DNA from: Gemmatimonadota bacterium
Lineage (GTDB): Bacteria > Gemmatimonadota > Gemmatimonadetes > Longimicrobiales > Gaopeijiaceae
Direction of reading: 5' to 3'
DNA: 64,000 bases
Assembly (NCBI GenBank): GCA_029879725.1
Contig: JAOUPR010000004.1
Location: forward strand, 18,838 to 82,837
Made by a program: the position numbers and the translations under genes
Shown: piece by piece, positions 45,000-54,863 of the stretch
Layout: each line of letters begins with the position of its first letter
How positions within the stretch are numbered: the first letter of the stretch is position 1
Notes under the pieces: model-generated
Database searches by the model: none
Seen by the model: the letters and a program-made list of their open reading frames with translations, nothing else
Told to the model about the DNA's origin: nothing

Positions 45000-45839
45000 C
45001 TACCGGCTCGCGTACTTCAGCCGCACGTCGCCGCTGACCGTCTTCAGGGAGAGACGGCGGGACCCGCCCTCGCCGATGACTCCGCGTACCGTCCGGCCCA
45101 CCCACTGCCGCCGGTTGCGGCCCTGGTCGCCGAGATCGAAGTCGGAATCGATGTCTCCGGAGAGGGAGGAAAACGCCACCCTGGCATCGATGTTCCGGGG
45201 CAGCCAGAGCGTGATGTCTCCGTTGACCGTCTGGAAGTCCAGATCGTTCCAGTCCGTGCTTCCCATGGCGACTTCCACCGACCCGCTCACCGTGGTGGCC
45301 CGGGCCACCTCGGACGTCGTGATGTACACGTCGCCGCTCACCGTGGTGGCTTCGACCTCGGAGCGCACGTCCTCGATGTGGATGTCACCGGAGACCATGG
45401 TGCCCTCGAAGTCCACGCCGGCGGGGAGCTTCACCACGTAGTCCACCTCGACGTCGACACTGCGCCGGTGGTCGGCGTCCCGGTCGCGTCCCCATCCGCG
45501 GTCATCGTCGTGCCACTCCGAGTCGCAGTCGCCGTCGTCGTTGCGGTGGGGGTGGTACACGGCGCAGATCCTGTAGCCGTCGCGGGTTTCCACTACCCTC
45601 ACCTCTACCTCGTGGAAGTCGCCCCCCCGTCCGGTCTTGACGGCCATGACCTCGGCGGTCCTCCCGCTGGCGGCCTCCGCCCGGATGTTTCCGGTGATTC
45701 CCTGGACCTCCAGGAGCCGGCCCGCCTCCATGGGGGCGCTCCACCGGAAGTCGTCGTCGCGCTCCTGGGCCGCGACACCGCCGGCCATTCCCACTCCGCC
45801 CAACAGCACCGCACCCATACCGGCCGTCCGCCACTTCAT
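45000..45839 (-). CDS. DUF4097 family beta-strand repeat protein
   Basis: A 279-aa exported protein: signal peptide (~1-24, ends GVAAQ) and a right-handed beta-helix-like series of DUF4097 repeats (TVSGDVYITTSEV, TVSGSVEVAMG, TVNGDITLWL, SLSGDIDSDF, TVSGDVRLKY). A Asp/His/Arg-rich stretch (~105-125) interrupts the first part. The family is often linked to envelope stress or adhesin-like scaffolds; the biochemical role is unknown. Confidence 0.88.
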   Translation of the reverse strand: MKWRTAGMGAVLLGGVGMAGGVAAQERDDDFRWSAPMEAGRLLEVQGITGNIRAEAASGRTAEVMAVKTGRGGDFHEVEVRVVETRDGYRICAVYHPHRNDDGDCDSEWHDDDRGWGRDRDADHRRSVDVEVDYVVKLPAGVDFEGTMVSGDIHIEDVRSEVEATTVSGDVYITTSEVARATTVSGSVEVAMGSTDWNDLDFQTVNGDITLWLPRNIDARVAFSSLSGDIDSDFDLGDQGRNRRQWVGRTVRGVIGEGGSRRLSLKTVSGDVRLKYASR

Positions 45840-45941
45840 GTCACCGCCTCCTGTCCGTCACCATGATCAGAGATCGTGCTCCTGGATACTAGGACGGAAT
45901 CCGGGGGGGATTGGTTGCAGAATGGTGGTGGCGCAGCGGGG

Positions 45942-46304
45942 TCAACCGAGTTGGTCTTCGATGGTTCGGGTGCGGTCCGACACCTCCGAGCCGGTGTGCA
46001 GGGTCCCCACCGGCTCCACGAGCGCGATCAGGCATTCCTCCATCGCCACCGGCCGGTGGCGGACGCCCCGGGGAACGACGAACGCCTGGCCCGCGTCGAG
46101 GGTCACGCCGCCGTCCTCCATCTCGATGACCAGCGTTCCCCGCAGGACCACGAAGAGCTCGTCTTCGTCATCGTGGGCGTGCCAAAGGAACTCACCCTCC
46201 ACTTTGGCGACCTTCAGGTACTGATCGTTGATCCTCCCCACCACCTTCGGGGACCAGTGTTCGGTCAGGGCCTCCGCGGCGCCCACCAGATCGATCGAGT
46301 CCAT
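45942..46304 (-). CDS. Cupin domain protein
   Basis: A 120-aa single cupin: motif 1 is WHAHDDEDELFVVLRGTL with two His and a Glu for metal, motif 2 PRGVRHRPVA with the last His. No signal peptide, so cytoplasmic. Substrate unknown. ATG 46304 is preceded by GGAGGAA; the longer upstream frame is not homologous. Divergent from the DEAD-box helicase gene. Confidence 0.88.
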   Translation of the reverse strand: MDSIDLVGAAEALTEHWSPKVVGRINDQYLKVAKVEGEFLWHAHDDEDELFVVLRGTLVIEMEDGGVTLDAGQAFVVPRGVRHRPVAMEECLIALVEPVGTLHTGSEVSDRTRTIEDQLG

Positions 46305-46404
46305 TTTCCGTTCCTCCCGTTGAGCACCGTAGGGGAGCCGCTCGTCTCGGGCTACCGCCGCGCGAGCAGCCGTACGTGGCGAAATCCGATTAGATTCCAA
46401 CACC

Positions 46405-48117
46405 ATGACTCCAAGCCAATCTCCTGAAGCCAACAGCGAATTCGAGGCCCTGGGACTCGATCCCCGCCTGGTCAAGACGCTTTCCGCCCTCGGATACGAG
46501 GAGCCCACGCCCATTCAGCAGCAGGCCATCCCGCCGCTCCTCGCGGGGAAGGACCTCCTCGGCCTGGCCGCCACCGGGACCGGGAAGACGGCCGCCTTCG
46601 CTCTCCCCATCCTCCAGGGAATCGACACCGGAGGCAAGACACCCGCGGCCCTCATCCTCGTGCCCACCCGCGAGCTGGCCATGCAGGTGGCCCAGGCGGT
46701 GCACCGGTACGGGAAGGAGCTGGGGGTGGAGGTGCTCCCCTTGTACGGGGGGCAGGCCTTCGGTCAGCAACTCAAGGTTCTCAAGCGGGGGGTGAACGTG
46801 GTCGTGGGCACCCCGGGAAGGGTGCTGGATCACATCGGCCGGGGCACGCTCGTCCTCGACGGCGTCGGGATCGTGGTCCTGGACGAAGCCGACGAGATGC
46901 TCGACATGGGCTTCTCCGAGGATCTCGACGCGATCCTGGCGGCGGTGCCGGAGGAACGGCAGACGGTACTCTTCTCCGCCACCATGGCCCGCCAGATCGA
47001 GGCTATCGCGCGCCGCCACCTGACGGACCCGGTGGAGATCCGCATCGTGGGCGCGGATCTTCCGGAGGAAGAGGCGCCCAAGGTCCAGCAGATGGCGTAC
47101 GTGGTGCGCCGCTCCCACAAGCTGGCCGCCCTGGGGCGCATTCTCGATCTGGAGAGTCCCGAGGCCGCCATCGTGTTCTGTCGTACCCGGAACGAGGTGG
47201 ACGAACTCACCGAGGCGCTCAACGGGCGGGGGTATCGTGCCGAGGCGCTCCACGGAGGGATGTCGCAGGAGGAGCGGGACCGGGTGATGAAGAAGCTGCG
47301 GACGGGATCGGCGGAGCTTCTCATCGCCACCGACGTGGCCGCCCGCGGCATCGACGTGGCGCACCTGACCCACGTGATCAACTACGAGGTCCCCTCGGCG
47401 GCGAAGGCCTACGTGCACCGCATCGGGCGGGTGGGGAGGGCGGGCCGCGAGGGCGTGGCCATCACGCTCTCGGATCCCCGGGAGCACCAGCAGCTCCGCA
47501 ACATCGAGCGCCTCACCAAGCAGAAGGTGAAGGTGGCCCGCATCCCCACGGTGGCCGACCTGCACGCCCGCCGGCTGGAACTCCTGCGGGCGTCGCTGCG
47601 TGAGACGCTCCTGGGAGACGACTTCCACCGATTCCGCGTGGTGGTGGAGTCGCTCTCCGACGAGTTCGACGTCGTGGACATCGCCATGGGTGCGCTCATG
47701 CTGGCCCAGGAGGCGTCCGGCGGCGACTCGCCGGAGGAGATGGAGGAGATCCCGGACGCGACGCTGTGGGAGCAGAAGCCCGCCGCGAAGGGTCGCGGCA
47801 AGGGGAGCGCCTCCGGGAAGGATCGGCCGACCCAGCGTGGAGGACGCAAGCCGGGGGCTTCCGGCGGGAGCGGAGCGGGCACCACGCGGATCTTCATCCG
47901 CGCGGGTCGTAGCGACGGGATCCGCCCCCAGGATCTGGTGGGCGCCATCGTGGGTGAGTCGGGGATCCCGGCCCGTCAGGTCGGGGAGATCCAGATCACG
48001 GACCGCTTCTCGCTGGTCGAGGTGCCCGACACCGAGGTCGACCGGGTGGTGGACGCTCTCCGCGGAAGCGGCGTCAGGGGGAAGAAGGTGACCATACGGC
48101 CGGAGCGCCCGCGGTAG
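46405..48117 (+). CDS. DEAD/DEAH box RNA helicase
   Basis: A 570-aa RNA helicase of the CsdA/DbpA group. Q-motif, Walker A AATGTGKT (K61), PTRELAMQ, D160-E-A-D163, SATM and HRIGRVGRAG are all present, forming the two RecA lobes (~1-370). A middle helical part (~380-450), a Lys/Arg/Gly-rich linker and a C-terminal DbpA-type RNA-binding domain (~495-570, TRIFIRAGRSDGIRPQDLVG) follow. Likely acts in ribosome assembly or mRNA turnover. Confidence 0.94.
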   Translation: MTPSQSPEANSEFEALGLDPRLVKTLSALGYEEPTPIQQQAIPPLLAGKDLLGLAATGTGKTAAFALPILQGIDTGGKTPAALILVPTRELAMQVAQAVHRYGKELGVEVLPLYGGQAFGQQLKVLKRGVNVVVGTPGRVLDHIGRGTLVLDGVGIVVLDEADEMLDMGFSEDLDAILAAVPEERQTVLFSATMARQIEAIARRHLTDPVEIRIVGADLPEEEAPKVQQMAYVVRRSHKLAALGRILDLESPEAAIVFCRTRNEVDELTEALNGRGYRAEALHGGMSQEERDRVMKKLRTGSAELLIATDVAARGIDVAHLTHVINYEVPSAAKAYVHRIGRVGRAGREGVAITLSDPREHQQLRNIERLTKQKVKVARIPTVADLHARRLELLRASLRETLLGDDFHRFRVVVESLSDEFDVVDIAMGALMLAQEASGGDSPEEMEEIPDATLWEQKPAAKGRGKGSASGKDRPTQRGGRKPGASGGSGAGTTRIFIRAGRSDGIRPQDLVGAIVGESGIPARQVGEIQITDRFSLVEVPDTEVDRVVDALRGSGVRGKKVTIRPERPR

Positions 48118-48147
48118 GAGCGGGAACCCCGGCCGTACGGTCGGCGG

Positions 48148-49791
48148 TCAGTTGCCCGTCATCATGCGGTCGCGGGCCGCCTTGAACTCCTGACCTTCGT
48201 GCCAGTCGGGCCAGCTATCGTCATTGGCGACGTCCAGGGCGGTGAGTAGGACCAGGGTGCCCTGCTGCACCGCTCCGTCGAAGACGAACTCGTCGGAGAA
48301 CTCGTCGGACGGGGCGTGGTATCGCACCGCGGTGTACACCTCCATCGTCTCGTCTCCCCACCCCTTCGGACGTCCGCGGAAGTCACGGCCGTGCTCGATG
48401 TAGAGGGACGGCACCCCCGCCAGGGCGAAGGGGAAGTGGTCGCTGCGGAAGAAGAAGCCCTTCTCCGGTTCCGCGTCCGGCATGATGGTGAGCCCCATCT
48501 GGTCCGCGCGGCGTTGGACGAAGGCACCCAACCCGCTGCGCTCGGAGCCCTGCGCGATGACGTCGTCGGTCTCGCCCCAGAGGTTGGCGCCGTCGATGTT
48601 GATCTCGGCCACCGTCCGGTTCAGGGGGAAGAGGGGGGACTGGGCGTACCAGTGGGCCCCCAGCAACCCCTGCTCTTCCGCCGCGATGGCGATGAAGAGG
48701 ATGGAACGGACCGGTCGCTCGGGGAGCTCCGTGAAGGACTGGGCGATCTCCATGAGGAGGGCCGTCCCGGAGGCGTTGTCGTAGGCGCCGTTGTAGATGG
48801 AGTCGCCGTCGATGACCTCACCCATGCCGAAATGGTCGTAGTGGGAGGTCATGGTGATGTACTCGTCGGGGCGTGACGCGCCGGGAAGGAGCCCCACCAC
48901 GTTCTGGGTCTCCACCCGCCGGATACCGCTGGTGAGGGCCGCGTCCACCGTGATCCCGGTGGGGACCGCCGAGAACCCGCGCTGGGCGGCGGCGGCCTTC
49001 AACTCCGCGAAGTCGAGTCCGGCGAGCGCCAGAGCCTGGGAGGCGATCTCATGGCTCACCCACCCCAAAACACCCACCGTCGCCGCGGAGGGGTCCGGCG
49101 GGAGGTCGAACTGGGGCCCGCTCCATCCGCCGCGCACCACGCTCCACGGATACCCGGCGGGCTCCGTCTCGTGGACGATGATGGCGCCCAGGGCACCCTG
49201 CCGGGCGGCTTCTTCGTACTTGTAGGTCCAGCGGCCGTAGTACGTCATGGCCGGGCCACCGAAGAGGTCCGGCTCGTCGGCCGGGGCGGGCGGGTCGTTC
49301 ACCAGGATCAGGAGCACCTTCCCCGCCACGTCCGTGCCCGCGAAGTCGTTCCATTCGTTCTCGGGGGCGTCGATGCCGTATCCCACGAAGACGAGCTCGG
49401 CGGACCCGCCGCTCTCGGCGGCCTCCGGGTCACCGGAGTTGAGGACGAATTCGTCCAGGTAGGTGGGCTCGACCACCGCGCCACCCGCGGAGAAGCGCAG
49501 CGAGACGGACTCCGGGTCCGTGGTGGTCTCGACCATGGGGACCGTCTGGACGTAGCTCCCGTTCACCGGCTCCAGCCCCATGGCCTGGAACTGTTCGGTG
49601 ATGTAGGCCACCGCCAGGTCGCCACCGGGCTGACCGGGACCACGCCCCAGGAAGGCGTCGGACGAGAGAGTCTGCATCCGGTCACGGATGTCGTCGGCGT
49701 GGAGGAATCCGGGATCCTGCCACCCGGAGTCGCCGCCGCAGGCGGACAGGGAAAGGAGTGCCGGGAGAGCGAAGTATCGTATGCGGGACAT
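48148..49791 (-). CDS. M28 family metallopeptidase lipoprotein
   Basis: A 547-aa protein with a lipobox (LSAC), a protease-associated domain (~115-260) and a zinc-peptidase domain. Metal motifs: TSHYDHFGMG (His), GAYDNASGTA (Asp), AAEEQGLLGA (Glu), INIDGANLW (Asp) and SDHFPFAL (His). M28 enzymes are co-catalytic di-zinc aminopeptidases or carboxypeptidases. A periplasmic or outer-surface location fits the lipobox. ATG 49791 starts the signal peptide. Confidence 0.92.
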   Translation of the reverse strand: MSRIRYFALPALLSLSACGGDSGWQDPGFLHADDIRDRMQTLSSDAFLGRGPGQPGGDLAVAYITEQFQAMGLEPVNGSYVQTVPMVETTTDPESVSLRFSAGGAVVEPTYLDEFVLNSGDPEAAESGGSAELVFVGYGIDAPENEWNDFAGTDVAGKVLLILVNDPPAPADEPDLFGGPAMTYYGRWTYKYEEAARQGALGAIIVHETEPAGYPWSVVRGGWSGPQFDLPPDPSAATVGVLGWVSHEIASQALALAGLDFAELKAAAAQRGFSAVPTGITVDAALTSGIRRVETQNVVGLLPGASRPDEYITMTSHYDHFGMGEVIDGDSIYNGAYDNASGTALLMEIAQSFTELPERPVRSILFIAIAAEEQGLLGAHWYAQSPLFPLNRTVAEINIDGANLWGETDDVIAQGSERSGLGAFVQRRADQMGLTIMPDAEPEKGFFFRSDHFPFALAGVPSLYIEHGRDFRGRPKGWGDETMEVYTAVRYHAPSDEFSDEFVFDGAVQQGTLVLLTALDVANDDSWPDWHEGQEFKAARDRMMTGN

Positions 49792-49955
49792 GGTGAGGCG
49801 TCGGCTCGGGTGAACGTATGGTGCACCGGGACTACCCCCGAGGCCCCTGGCGGTTCGGCCGCGGACCAGGGTCCGGGAGGACTTCGGGGTCGCGGTGGTG
49901 ACGAGGGGGGCCCCCGGCCCGAAGGGCGCGGGAGGGAAATGCCGACGAGGGGGAG

Positions 49956-51947
49956 TCACTTCCCCGGCAACGTCTCCAGCTCCTCTTCCACCCTGGCCCA
50001 CTCCTCCATGAGCCGCTCCACCTTCTCCTGGAGCGTGGCCCGTTCCTTCTCCGTGCGGGTCACCTGGTCCGGAGGCGTCTTCTCGTAGTAGTCGGGCTCG
50101 CAGAAGGCCTGGTCGATGGCGGCGACGCGGGCCTCCGCTGTCTCGATGGCCGCGGTGATCTCCTCGAGACGTTTCCCCAGCTCCCGGGCGCGCTTCCGGG
50201 ACTCCCGGTCGGGGTCGCCGGGGGCGGGTGTGGCGGGCGCGGACGTGGTGGACACTCCCGCCGGATTTCCCGATCCGCCCTTCTTCGGCTCCTTCCGCTT
50301 CTCCTTCTTCGCCTTGAGGACCACCGAGTCGGCGTCCAGGTGGTCGTCTCCGGAGGCGTGGACGTACTCCTCGTACGTGCCCAGATAGTCGCGGATGGCG
50401 TCCGGTGTGATCTCCACCACGCGGGTGGCCAGGCGGGACACGAACCAGCGATCGTGGGACACGAGGATCAGGGTGCCGTCGAACTTCTGCAGCCCCTCCA
50501 CCAGCGCCTCGATGGACTCCAGGTCCAGGTGGTTGGTGGGCTCGTCCAGCACCAGGACGTTGGGGCGGTCCAGGGCGATCCGTGAGAAGACCAGGCGGGC
50601 GGCCTCCCCTCCGGAGAGCGCGCTCACGCGCTTCTTCCCTTCGTCGCCCGAGAAGAGCATGAGACCCATCTGCCCGCGCACGAAGCCACGGTCCTTTCCC
50701 GGGCAGAACTGCCAGAGCCAGTCTTCGGCGGTCTGGCCGGAGTCCTCGAACTGATCCTTGTGATCCTGGGCGAAGTACCCCGTGTGGGCTTCGTATCCCC
50801 AGGTGGCTTCGCCGGCGTCGGGCTCCAGCTCGCCCATGACGATCTTCAGGAGCGTCGACTTCCCGATCCCGTTGGGGCCCATGATGGCCACCCGGTCTCC
50901 CCGACGCACCTGGAGATCCACCCCGTGGAGCACCTCCTTGTCACCGAAGGACTTGCGGACGCCCTTGATGGTGAGGACCTCGCGCCCGCTGGGGCGCCGG
51001 GGCTCCAGCTTGAAGGTGGGGTAGCGCCGCGAGGTGCCGGGAAGCTCCTGCAGCTCTTCGGCCTTCCTCTCGATCATGCGGAGCTTGCTCTGGGCCTGGC
51101 GTGCCTTGCTGGCCTTGGCCTTGAAGCGGTCCACGAACACCTGGTGGTGGGCGATCTCCTTCTCGCGGCCGGCGATCTCCTTCTCCCTCCGCGTCCGTTC
51201 GGTCTGCTTCGACTCCACGAACGTGGTGTAGTTCCCCGTGTAGAGGGTCACCGTCTCGTAGTCCACGTCCAGGATCCGGGTGGCCACGTTGTCCAGGAAA
51301 CGGTGGTCGTGGGAGATGACCACCACCGGCCCGCGGAACTCCAGGAGGAACTTCTCCAACCAGCGGATGGAGAGGATGTCCAGGTGGTTGGTGGGCTCGT
51401 CCAGGAGGAGCACGTCGGGGGCCGAGGCCAGCACCTGGGCCAGGAGCACGCGGAGCTTGAACCCTCCGGAGAGGGTGGAGAGCTTGTGGCGGTGCACCTC
51501 GGTGGGGAGCCCGAGACCTTCCAGGATGGTCGCCGCCCTCGCCTCGGCGGAATACCCGTCGAAGCGCTGCACCGTCTCTTCCAGGACGGCGAAGCGGTCG
51601 GCGTCGAAGTCCGCCCCCCCGCTGGCCTCGGTGGCCGCCAGGAGCTTCTCCTTCTCCACCATGGCGTCCCACAGCTCGGGGTTCCCCATGAGGGCCACGC
51701 CCAGGATCTCCTGGTCCTCGAAGAGGAAGTGATCCTGCCGCAGCACGCCCAGGCGCAGCGACTTGGGCACGGAGACCGTCCCCGAGCTGGCCTCCTCCGT
51801 CCCGCTGAGGATGTTCAGCAACGTGGTCTTGCCGCACCCGTTGGCGCCCACCAGCCCATAGCGCTCCCCCGGGTTGAGCAGGAAGGAGGCGTTTCTGAAC
51901 AGCGTACGGTCGCCGTATTCCTTGGCGAGATTCGAGACGGAGATCAT
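49956..51947 (-). CDS. ABC-F family ATPase
   Basis: A 663-aa soluble protein with two ABC domains: Walker A GANGCGKTT (34-42) with LSGGF signature, and GPNGIGKST with LSGGEAARL. The ABC-F linker (EKEIAHHQVFVDRFKAKASK, residues ~255-275) and a C-terminal coiled coil (~590-660) are present. Closest in feel to YbiT/YheS-type factors. ABC-F proteins act on the ribosome to relieve stalling or drug binding. No membrane helices. Confidence 0.93.
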   Translation of the reverse strand: MISVSNLAKEYGDRTLFRNASFLLNPGERYGLVGANGCGKTTLLNILSGTEEASSGTVSVPKSLRLGVLRQDHFLFEDQEILGVALMGNPELWDAMVEKEKLLAATEASGGADFDADRFAVLEETVQRFDGYSAEARAATILEGLGLPTEVHRHKLSTLSGGFKLRVLLAQVLASAPDVLLLDEPTNHLDILSIRWLEKFLLEFRGPVVVISHDHRFLDNVATRILDVDYETVTLYTGNYTTFVESKQTERTRREKEIAGREKEIAHHQVFVDRFKAKASKARQAQSKLRMIERKAEELQELPGTSRRYPTFKLEPRRPSGREVLTIKGVRKSFGDKEVLHGVDLQVRRGDRVAIMGPNGIGKSTLLKIVMGELEPDAGEATWGYEAHTGYFAQDHKDQFEDSGQTAEDWLWQFCPGKDRGFVRGQMGLMLFSGDEGKKRVSALSGGEAARLVFSRIALDRPNVLVLDEPTNHLDLESIEALVEGLQKFDGTLILVSHDRWFVSRLATRVVEITPDAIRDYLGTYEEYVHASGDDHLDADSVVLKAKKEKRKEPKKGGSGNPAGVSTTSAPATPAPGDPDRESRKRARELGKRLEEITAAIETAEARVAAIDQAFCEPDYYEKTPPDQVTRTEKERATLQEKVERLMEEWARVEEELETLPGK

Positions 51948-51969
51948 GGGGGGAGAATCTACAAGAAAA

Positions 51970-51993
51970 GGCGGGTCCCGTGGGGGACCCGCC
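51970..51993 (-). terminator. Intrinsic terminator of the sigma/HEAT operon
   Basis: On the minus strand GGCGGGTCCC pairs perfectly with GGGACCCGCC (10 bp, 4-nt loop) and is followed by TTTTCTTGT, a U-rich run. It lies ~30 nt after the last HEAT gene. Confidence 0.8.
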
Positions 51994-52021
51994 TCGCCGG
52001 ATCATCGACGTCTCGGGCCAC

Positions 52022-52837
52022 TCATCGCCGCGCCAGAAGAACCTCCCGGAAGAACTCCAGCACCCGCGGGTCCCGGGACTGGGCCAACCAGAACATGGCC
52101 GTGCGACGGGTCTTCGCCTCGTCCGCCTCGCGGGCCAGGGTCATCAGGGCCGGGACCCCGCGATCCTCGGATTGCTGCGAGAGCGCGAACACCGCGGCGT
52201 CACGCACGCCCTGGTCCTCGTCTTCGGCGAAGGCGATGTCCGCCAACCCCGCCGTGGCCGCGTCGGCGGCCTCCTGCCCCACCCAGAAGAGCGCGTTCTT
52301 GCGCGTCCGCTCGTGCACCTGCCGGTCACCGGCGATCCCGATGAGGTCCTGCCAGACGTCGGGAACGTCCGCGAGCGCCGCGGGCATGACCAGGTCTCCG
52401 GAGATGGAGCCGCCGTCTCCCCGGGCGAGGCCGAGGAGGAAGTCCACGGCGGCCCGCGGGTCCACCTCACCGAGCTCCACCGCGCCGCCGCCGCGAGGGG
52501 AGTCCCGCTGTACCACCTCCACGCGCACCGGACGCCCTTCCCGCACGCCCACCTCGACCTCCAGGGGCCCCGGCGCGCAGTCACACCCGTCCCCATCGCT
52601 CCCGGTACCGTTCCAACGGACCCGGGTGTGGACCCTGCGGATACCCTCCGCGCAGATCTCCACTCCCTCGCGGGTGGCGAAGGCGAAGCGCACGGACCCG
52701 GTGCCGACCTCCTCCATCTGCCGCTCCAGGGTCTGCGCCCCGGCCCCGGACGTTCCGGGGAGGGCGGGGATGGCCGGCGCGACCCCCGCCGCCATCGCCA
52801 GCCACCCCGCCAACCTGAGCACCCGTGCCGCGCTCAT
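52022..52837 (-). CDS. HEAT-repeat protein (short partner)
   Basis: A 271-aa exported protein: signal peptide (~1-34), a beta-rich domain (~40-120, VRFAFATREGVEICAEG) and at least three HEAT-like units in the C-terminal half with the same core as the neighbour (RKNALFWVGQE, RDAAVFALSQQ, RRTAMFWLAQS). ATG 52837 overlaps the neighbour's TGA (ATGA). Function unknown; likely forms a pair with the longer protein. Confidence 0.8.
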   Translation of the reverse strand: MSAARVLRLAGWLAMAAGVAPAIPALPGTSGAGAQTLERQMEEVGTGSVRFAFATREGVEICAEGIRRVHTRVRWNGTGSDGDGCDCAPGPLEVEVGVREGRPVRVEVVQRDSPRGGGAVELGEVDPRAAVDFLLGLARGDGGSISGDLVMPAALADVPDVWQDLIGIAGDRQVHERTRKNALFWVGQEAADAATAGLADIAFAEDEDQGVRDAAVFALSQQSEDRGVPALMTLAREADEAKTRRTAMFWLAQSRDPRVLEFFREVLLARR

Positions 52838-54192
52838 CGCCGGATCAACTCGAGGAGGAACTCCGCGGCCCGGGGGTCGTCGCTCTGTCCGATCCAGAAG
52901 ATGGCGCGCTCGCGGAGCTCCTTGTCGGTCTCCGTGCGGGCGACCTCCATGAGGAACTCCAGCGCGCTCCCGTCCTGGCTCTGCGAGGCGACGAACACGA
53001 GCTGCTCGCGCATCTCGGGGTCGGGCATGGTGCGATACAGCGAACCGATCTCGGTGCCGGAGAGCGCTCCGGCCTGCCCGGCCCAGAAGAGGGCCATCTT
53101 GCGGATCTCCATGGGCTCGGAGGCGTCCAGGGCACGTCCCTTCAGCCAATCGAAGGCCGCGGACCCGCCGCTCTGCGAGACGCTGAAGATGGCGCGCTCC
53201 TTCATCTCGGGATCGTCCAGGCGGGGGTAGAGCTCCATGAGATACCGGGCGCCTCCGGCCGCGCCGCTCTGACCGATCCAGAAGATGGCGTTCAGGCGCA
53301 GCTCCGCCGGCGCGTCGTCACGCTCGGCGTAGGAGCGCAGCGCCCGCACGGCCCGCTCGCCTCCGTGCTGGGAGAGGGCGAACACCGCCTTCTCCTGGAC
53401 CTCCGGATCGTCGCTCTCGGCCAGGATGGACTCCAGGGCCGCGACGGCTTCCTCACCCCGGACCTGAGACAGCCAGAACACGGCCTGCTGCCGTACCTCG
53501 GGATCGGGATCGGGGTTGCGGTGCGCCAGGTCCAGGAGCACTTCCACGGACTCGTCGGTCATCTTCTGGGACACCAGGAAGACGGCCTGCCGGCGGAGGT
53601 CCACGGAACACTCGTCCCGGCGCTGCAGGATCTCCCGGAGGATGGGGATGGCCCGCTCCGAGTTCATGTGGAGGAGGGCGCTCAGCGCGGCGGCGCGCAC
53701 TTCGTCCTCCTCTCCGCAGGGACCGGCGGCCTGACGCGCGATGGCCTCGGCGGCGCCGGCGTCTCCCCTGCGGGCCAGTCGGTCTTCGATGCGCACCCGC
53801 AGCTCGCGGGCATCGCGCGCCGTACGCGCGTCGGGGTGTCGCTCCCGCTGCGTATCCAGGAGCTCGAGCGCCTGGCGGAATCCGTCCTGGCGGTCCTGGC
53901 GTGAGAGGGCGAACGCCTGCCAGTAGTACGAGTCGGGCACGTATCCGGAGCGGGGATGATCCCGCCGGAGTTCCGCGAATCGGCGCGCGGCATCCGCGTA
54001 GCGCCCGGCGTTGAGCGCCTCTCGGGCGGCCGCGTACGCGCTGCTTCCCGGGTCTTCCTGGAGCCAGGGTCCGGGCGCGGCCGGGGCGCTCGCCGCCGCG
54101 GGGCGGGGGGATGCGTCGGCCACGCGGGACTGTGCCGTCACCGGCACGGAGAGGAGCCCCAGGGCCGCCATCCACATCATCATCGTCTTCAT
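52834..54192 (-). CDS. HEAT-repeat protein (long partner)
   Basis: A 452-aa exported protein. Signal peptide (~1-20, ends VTAQ), a TPR-like part (~45-130, YADAARRFAELRRDHP), then eight regular HEAT-like units with the core [R/K]xxAxF-x-x-[S/G]Q (RRQAVFLVSQK, RQQAVFWLSQV, QEKAVFALSQH, RLNAIFWIGQS, KERAIFSVSQS, RKMALFWAGQA, REQLVFVASQS, RERAIFWIGQS). Probably a periplasmic scaffold. ATG 54192 follows AGGAGC. Third gene of the sigma operon. Confidence 0.82.
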   Translation of the reverse strand: MKTMMMWMAALGLLSVPVTAQSRVADASPRPAAASAPAAPGPWLQEDPGSSAYAAAREALNAGRYADAARRFAELRRDHPRSGYVPDSYYWQAFALSRQDRQDGFRQALELLDTQRERHPDARTARDARELRVRIEDRLARRGDAGAAEAIARQAAGPCGEEDEVRAAALSALLHMNSERAIPILREILQRRDECSVDLRRQAVFLVSQKMTDESVEVLLDLAHRNPDPDPEVRQQAVFWLSQVRGEEAVAALESILAESDDPEVQEKAVFALSQHGGERAVRALRSYAERDDAPAELRLNAIFWIGQSGAAGGARYLMELYPRLDDPEMKERAIFSVSQSGGSAAFDWLKGRALDASEPMEIRKMALFWAGQAGALSGTEIGSLYRTMPDPEMREQLVFVASQSQDGSALEFLMEVARTETDKELRERAIFWIGQSDDPRAAEFLLELIRR

Positions 54193-54206
54193 CACAACGC
54201 TCCTGT

Positions 54207-54863
54207 TCAGGTTCCGGCGAGCCCGACGCCGGTGGCCGAGGCCACCTGCATGCGGGACAGCACGTTCTTGTCGTCCATTCCCTGGATGGCCAGGGTCAGC
54301 TCGGAGCGGGTCCGCTCCCCGTCGTCGCCGTCGACGTGCGCCGCGCCGACGATCTGCATGAGCACCAGCTCCACGTCTTCCAACAATTCCCGCGTGGTGG
54401 GGTCCTCCACGCTGTTCGCGTCGAGGAGGAGGCGCGTGCGGGTGAGCAGCCCTCCGGCCCAGACACCCACGGACGGGTCCACGGCGCCCGTGCGGGAGTC
54501 GGACTGCACCATGGTGAGGAGGGACTCGGTGCGTCTCAGATGGTCCCTCGTGGCCGCGAGCATCACGTCCTCGTCGGGCGCGGCGGCGGTGAGCGTCGCG
54601 TCCGGTCCGGGTCCCGGCGATGTCCAGCGTCCGATCCCGATCCCCAGCACGAGCACCGCCGCGGCCGCCGCGGCCCAACCCGGCGCCGGCCCGGCGAAGG
54701 CGGCGCGCCATCCGCGGGCTCTCCGGATGGGAACCACGTCGGCGGTCCGCTCGGCCATGCCGGCGCGGATCACCGCCCACATCTCCTCGCGGGGCGTCTC
54801 CGGAGGAGCGTTGTACTCCTCTCTGGTCAGCTTCACGAGGGGATCCATGTCTTCGTGTGTCAT
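54207..54863 (-). CDS. Anti-sigma factor-like membrane protein
   Basis: A 218-aa protein with a cytoplasmic N-terminus (~1-55), one helix (~59-80, AAAAAAVLVLGIGIGRW) and a helical periplasmic part (~95-210, TRDHLRRTESLLTMVQSDS). It has no cysteine, so it is not a zinc-binding ZAS anti-sigma. Overlapping the sigma stop (ATGA) and the membrane topology make it the probable inhibitor of the sigma factor. Confidence 0.7.
   Translation of the reverse strand: MTHEDMDPLVKLTREEYNAPPETPREEMWAVIRAGMAERTADVVPIRRARGWRAAFAGPAPGWAAAAAAVLVLGIGIGRWTSPGPGPDATLTAAAPDEDVMLAATRDHLRRTESLLTMVQSDSRTGAVDPSVGVWAGGLLTRTRLLLDANSVEDPTTRELLEDVELVLMQIVGAAHVDGDDGERTRSELTLAIQGMDDKNVLSRMQVASATGVGLAGT

Noticed and set aside
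48118..48147. Palindromic CCGGCCGTACGGTCGG between the helicase and M28 genes
   Set aside because: Short, mismatched, no loop of suitable size; left unassigned.
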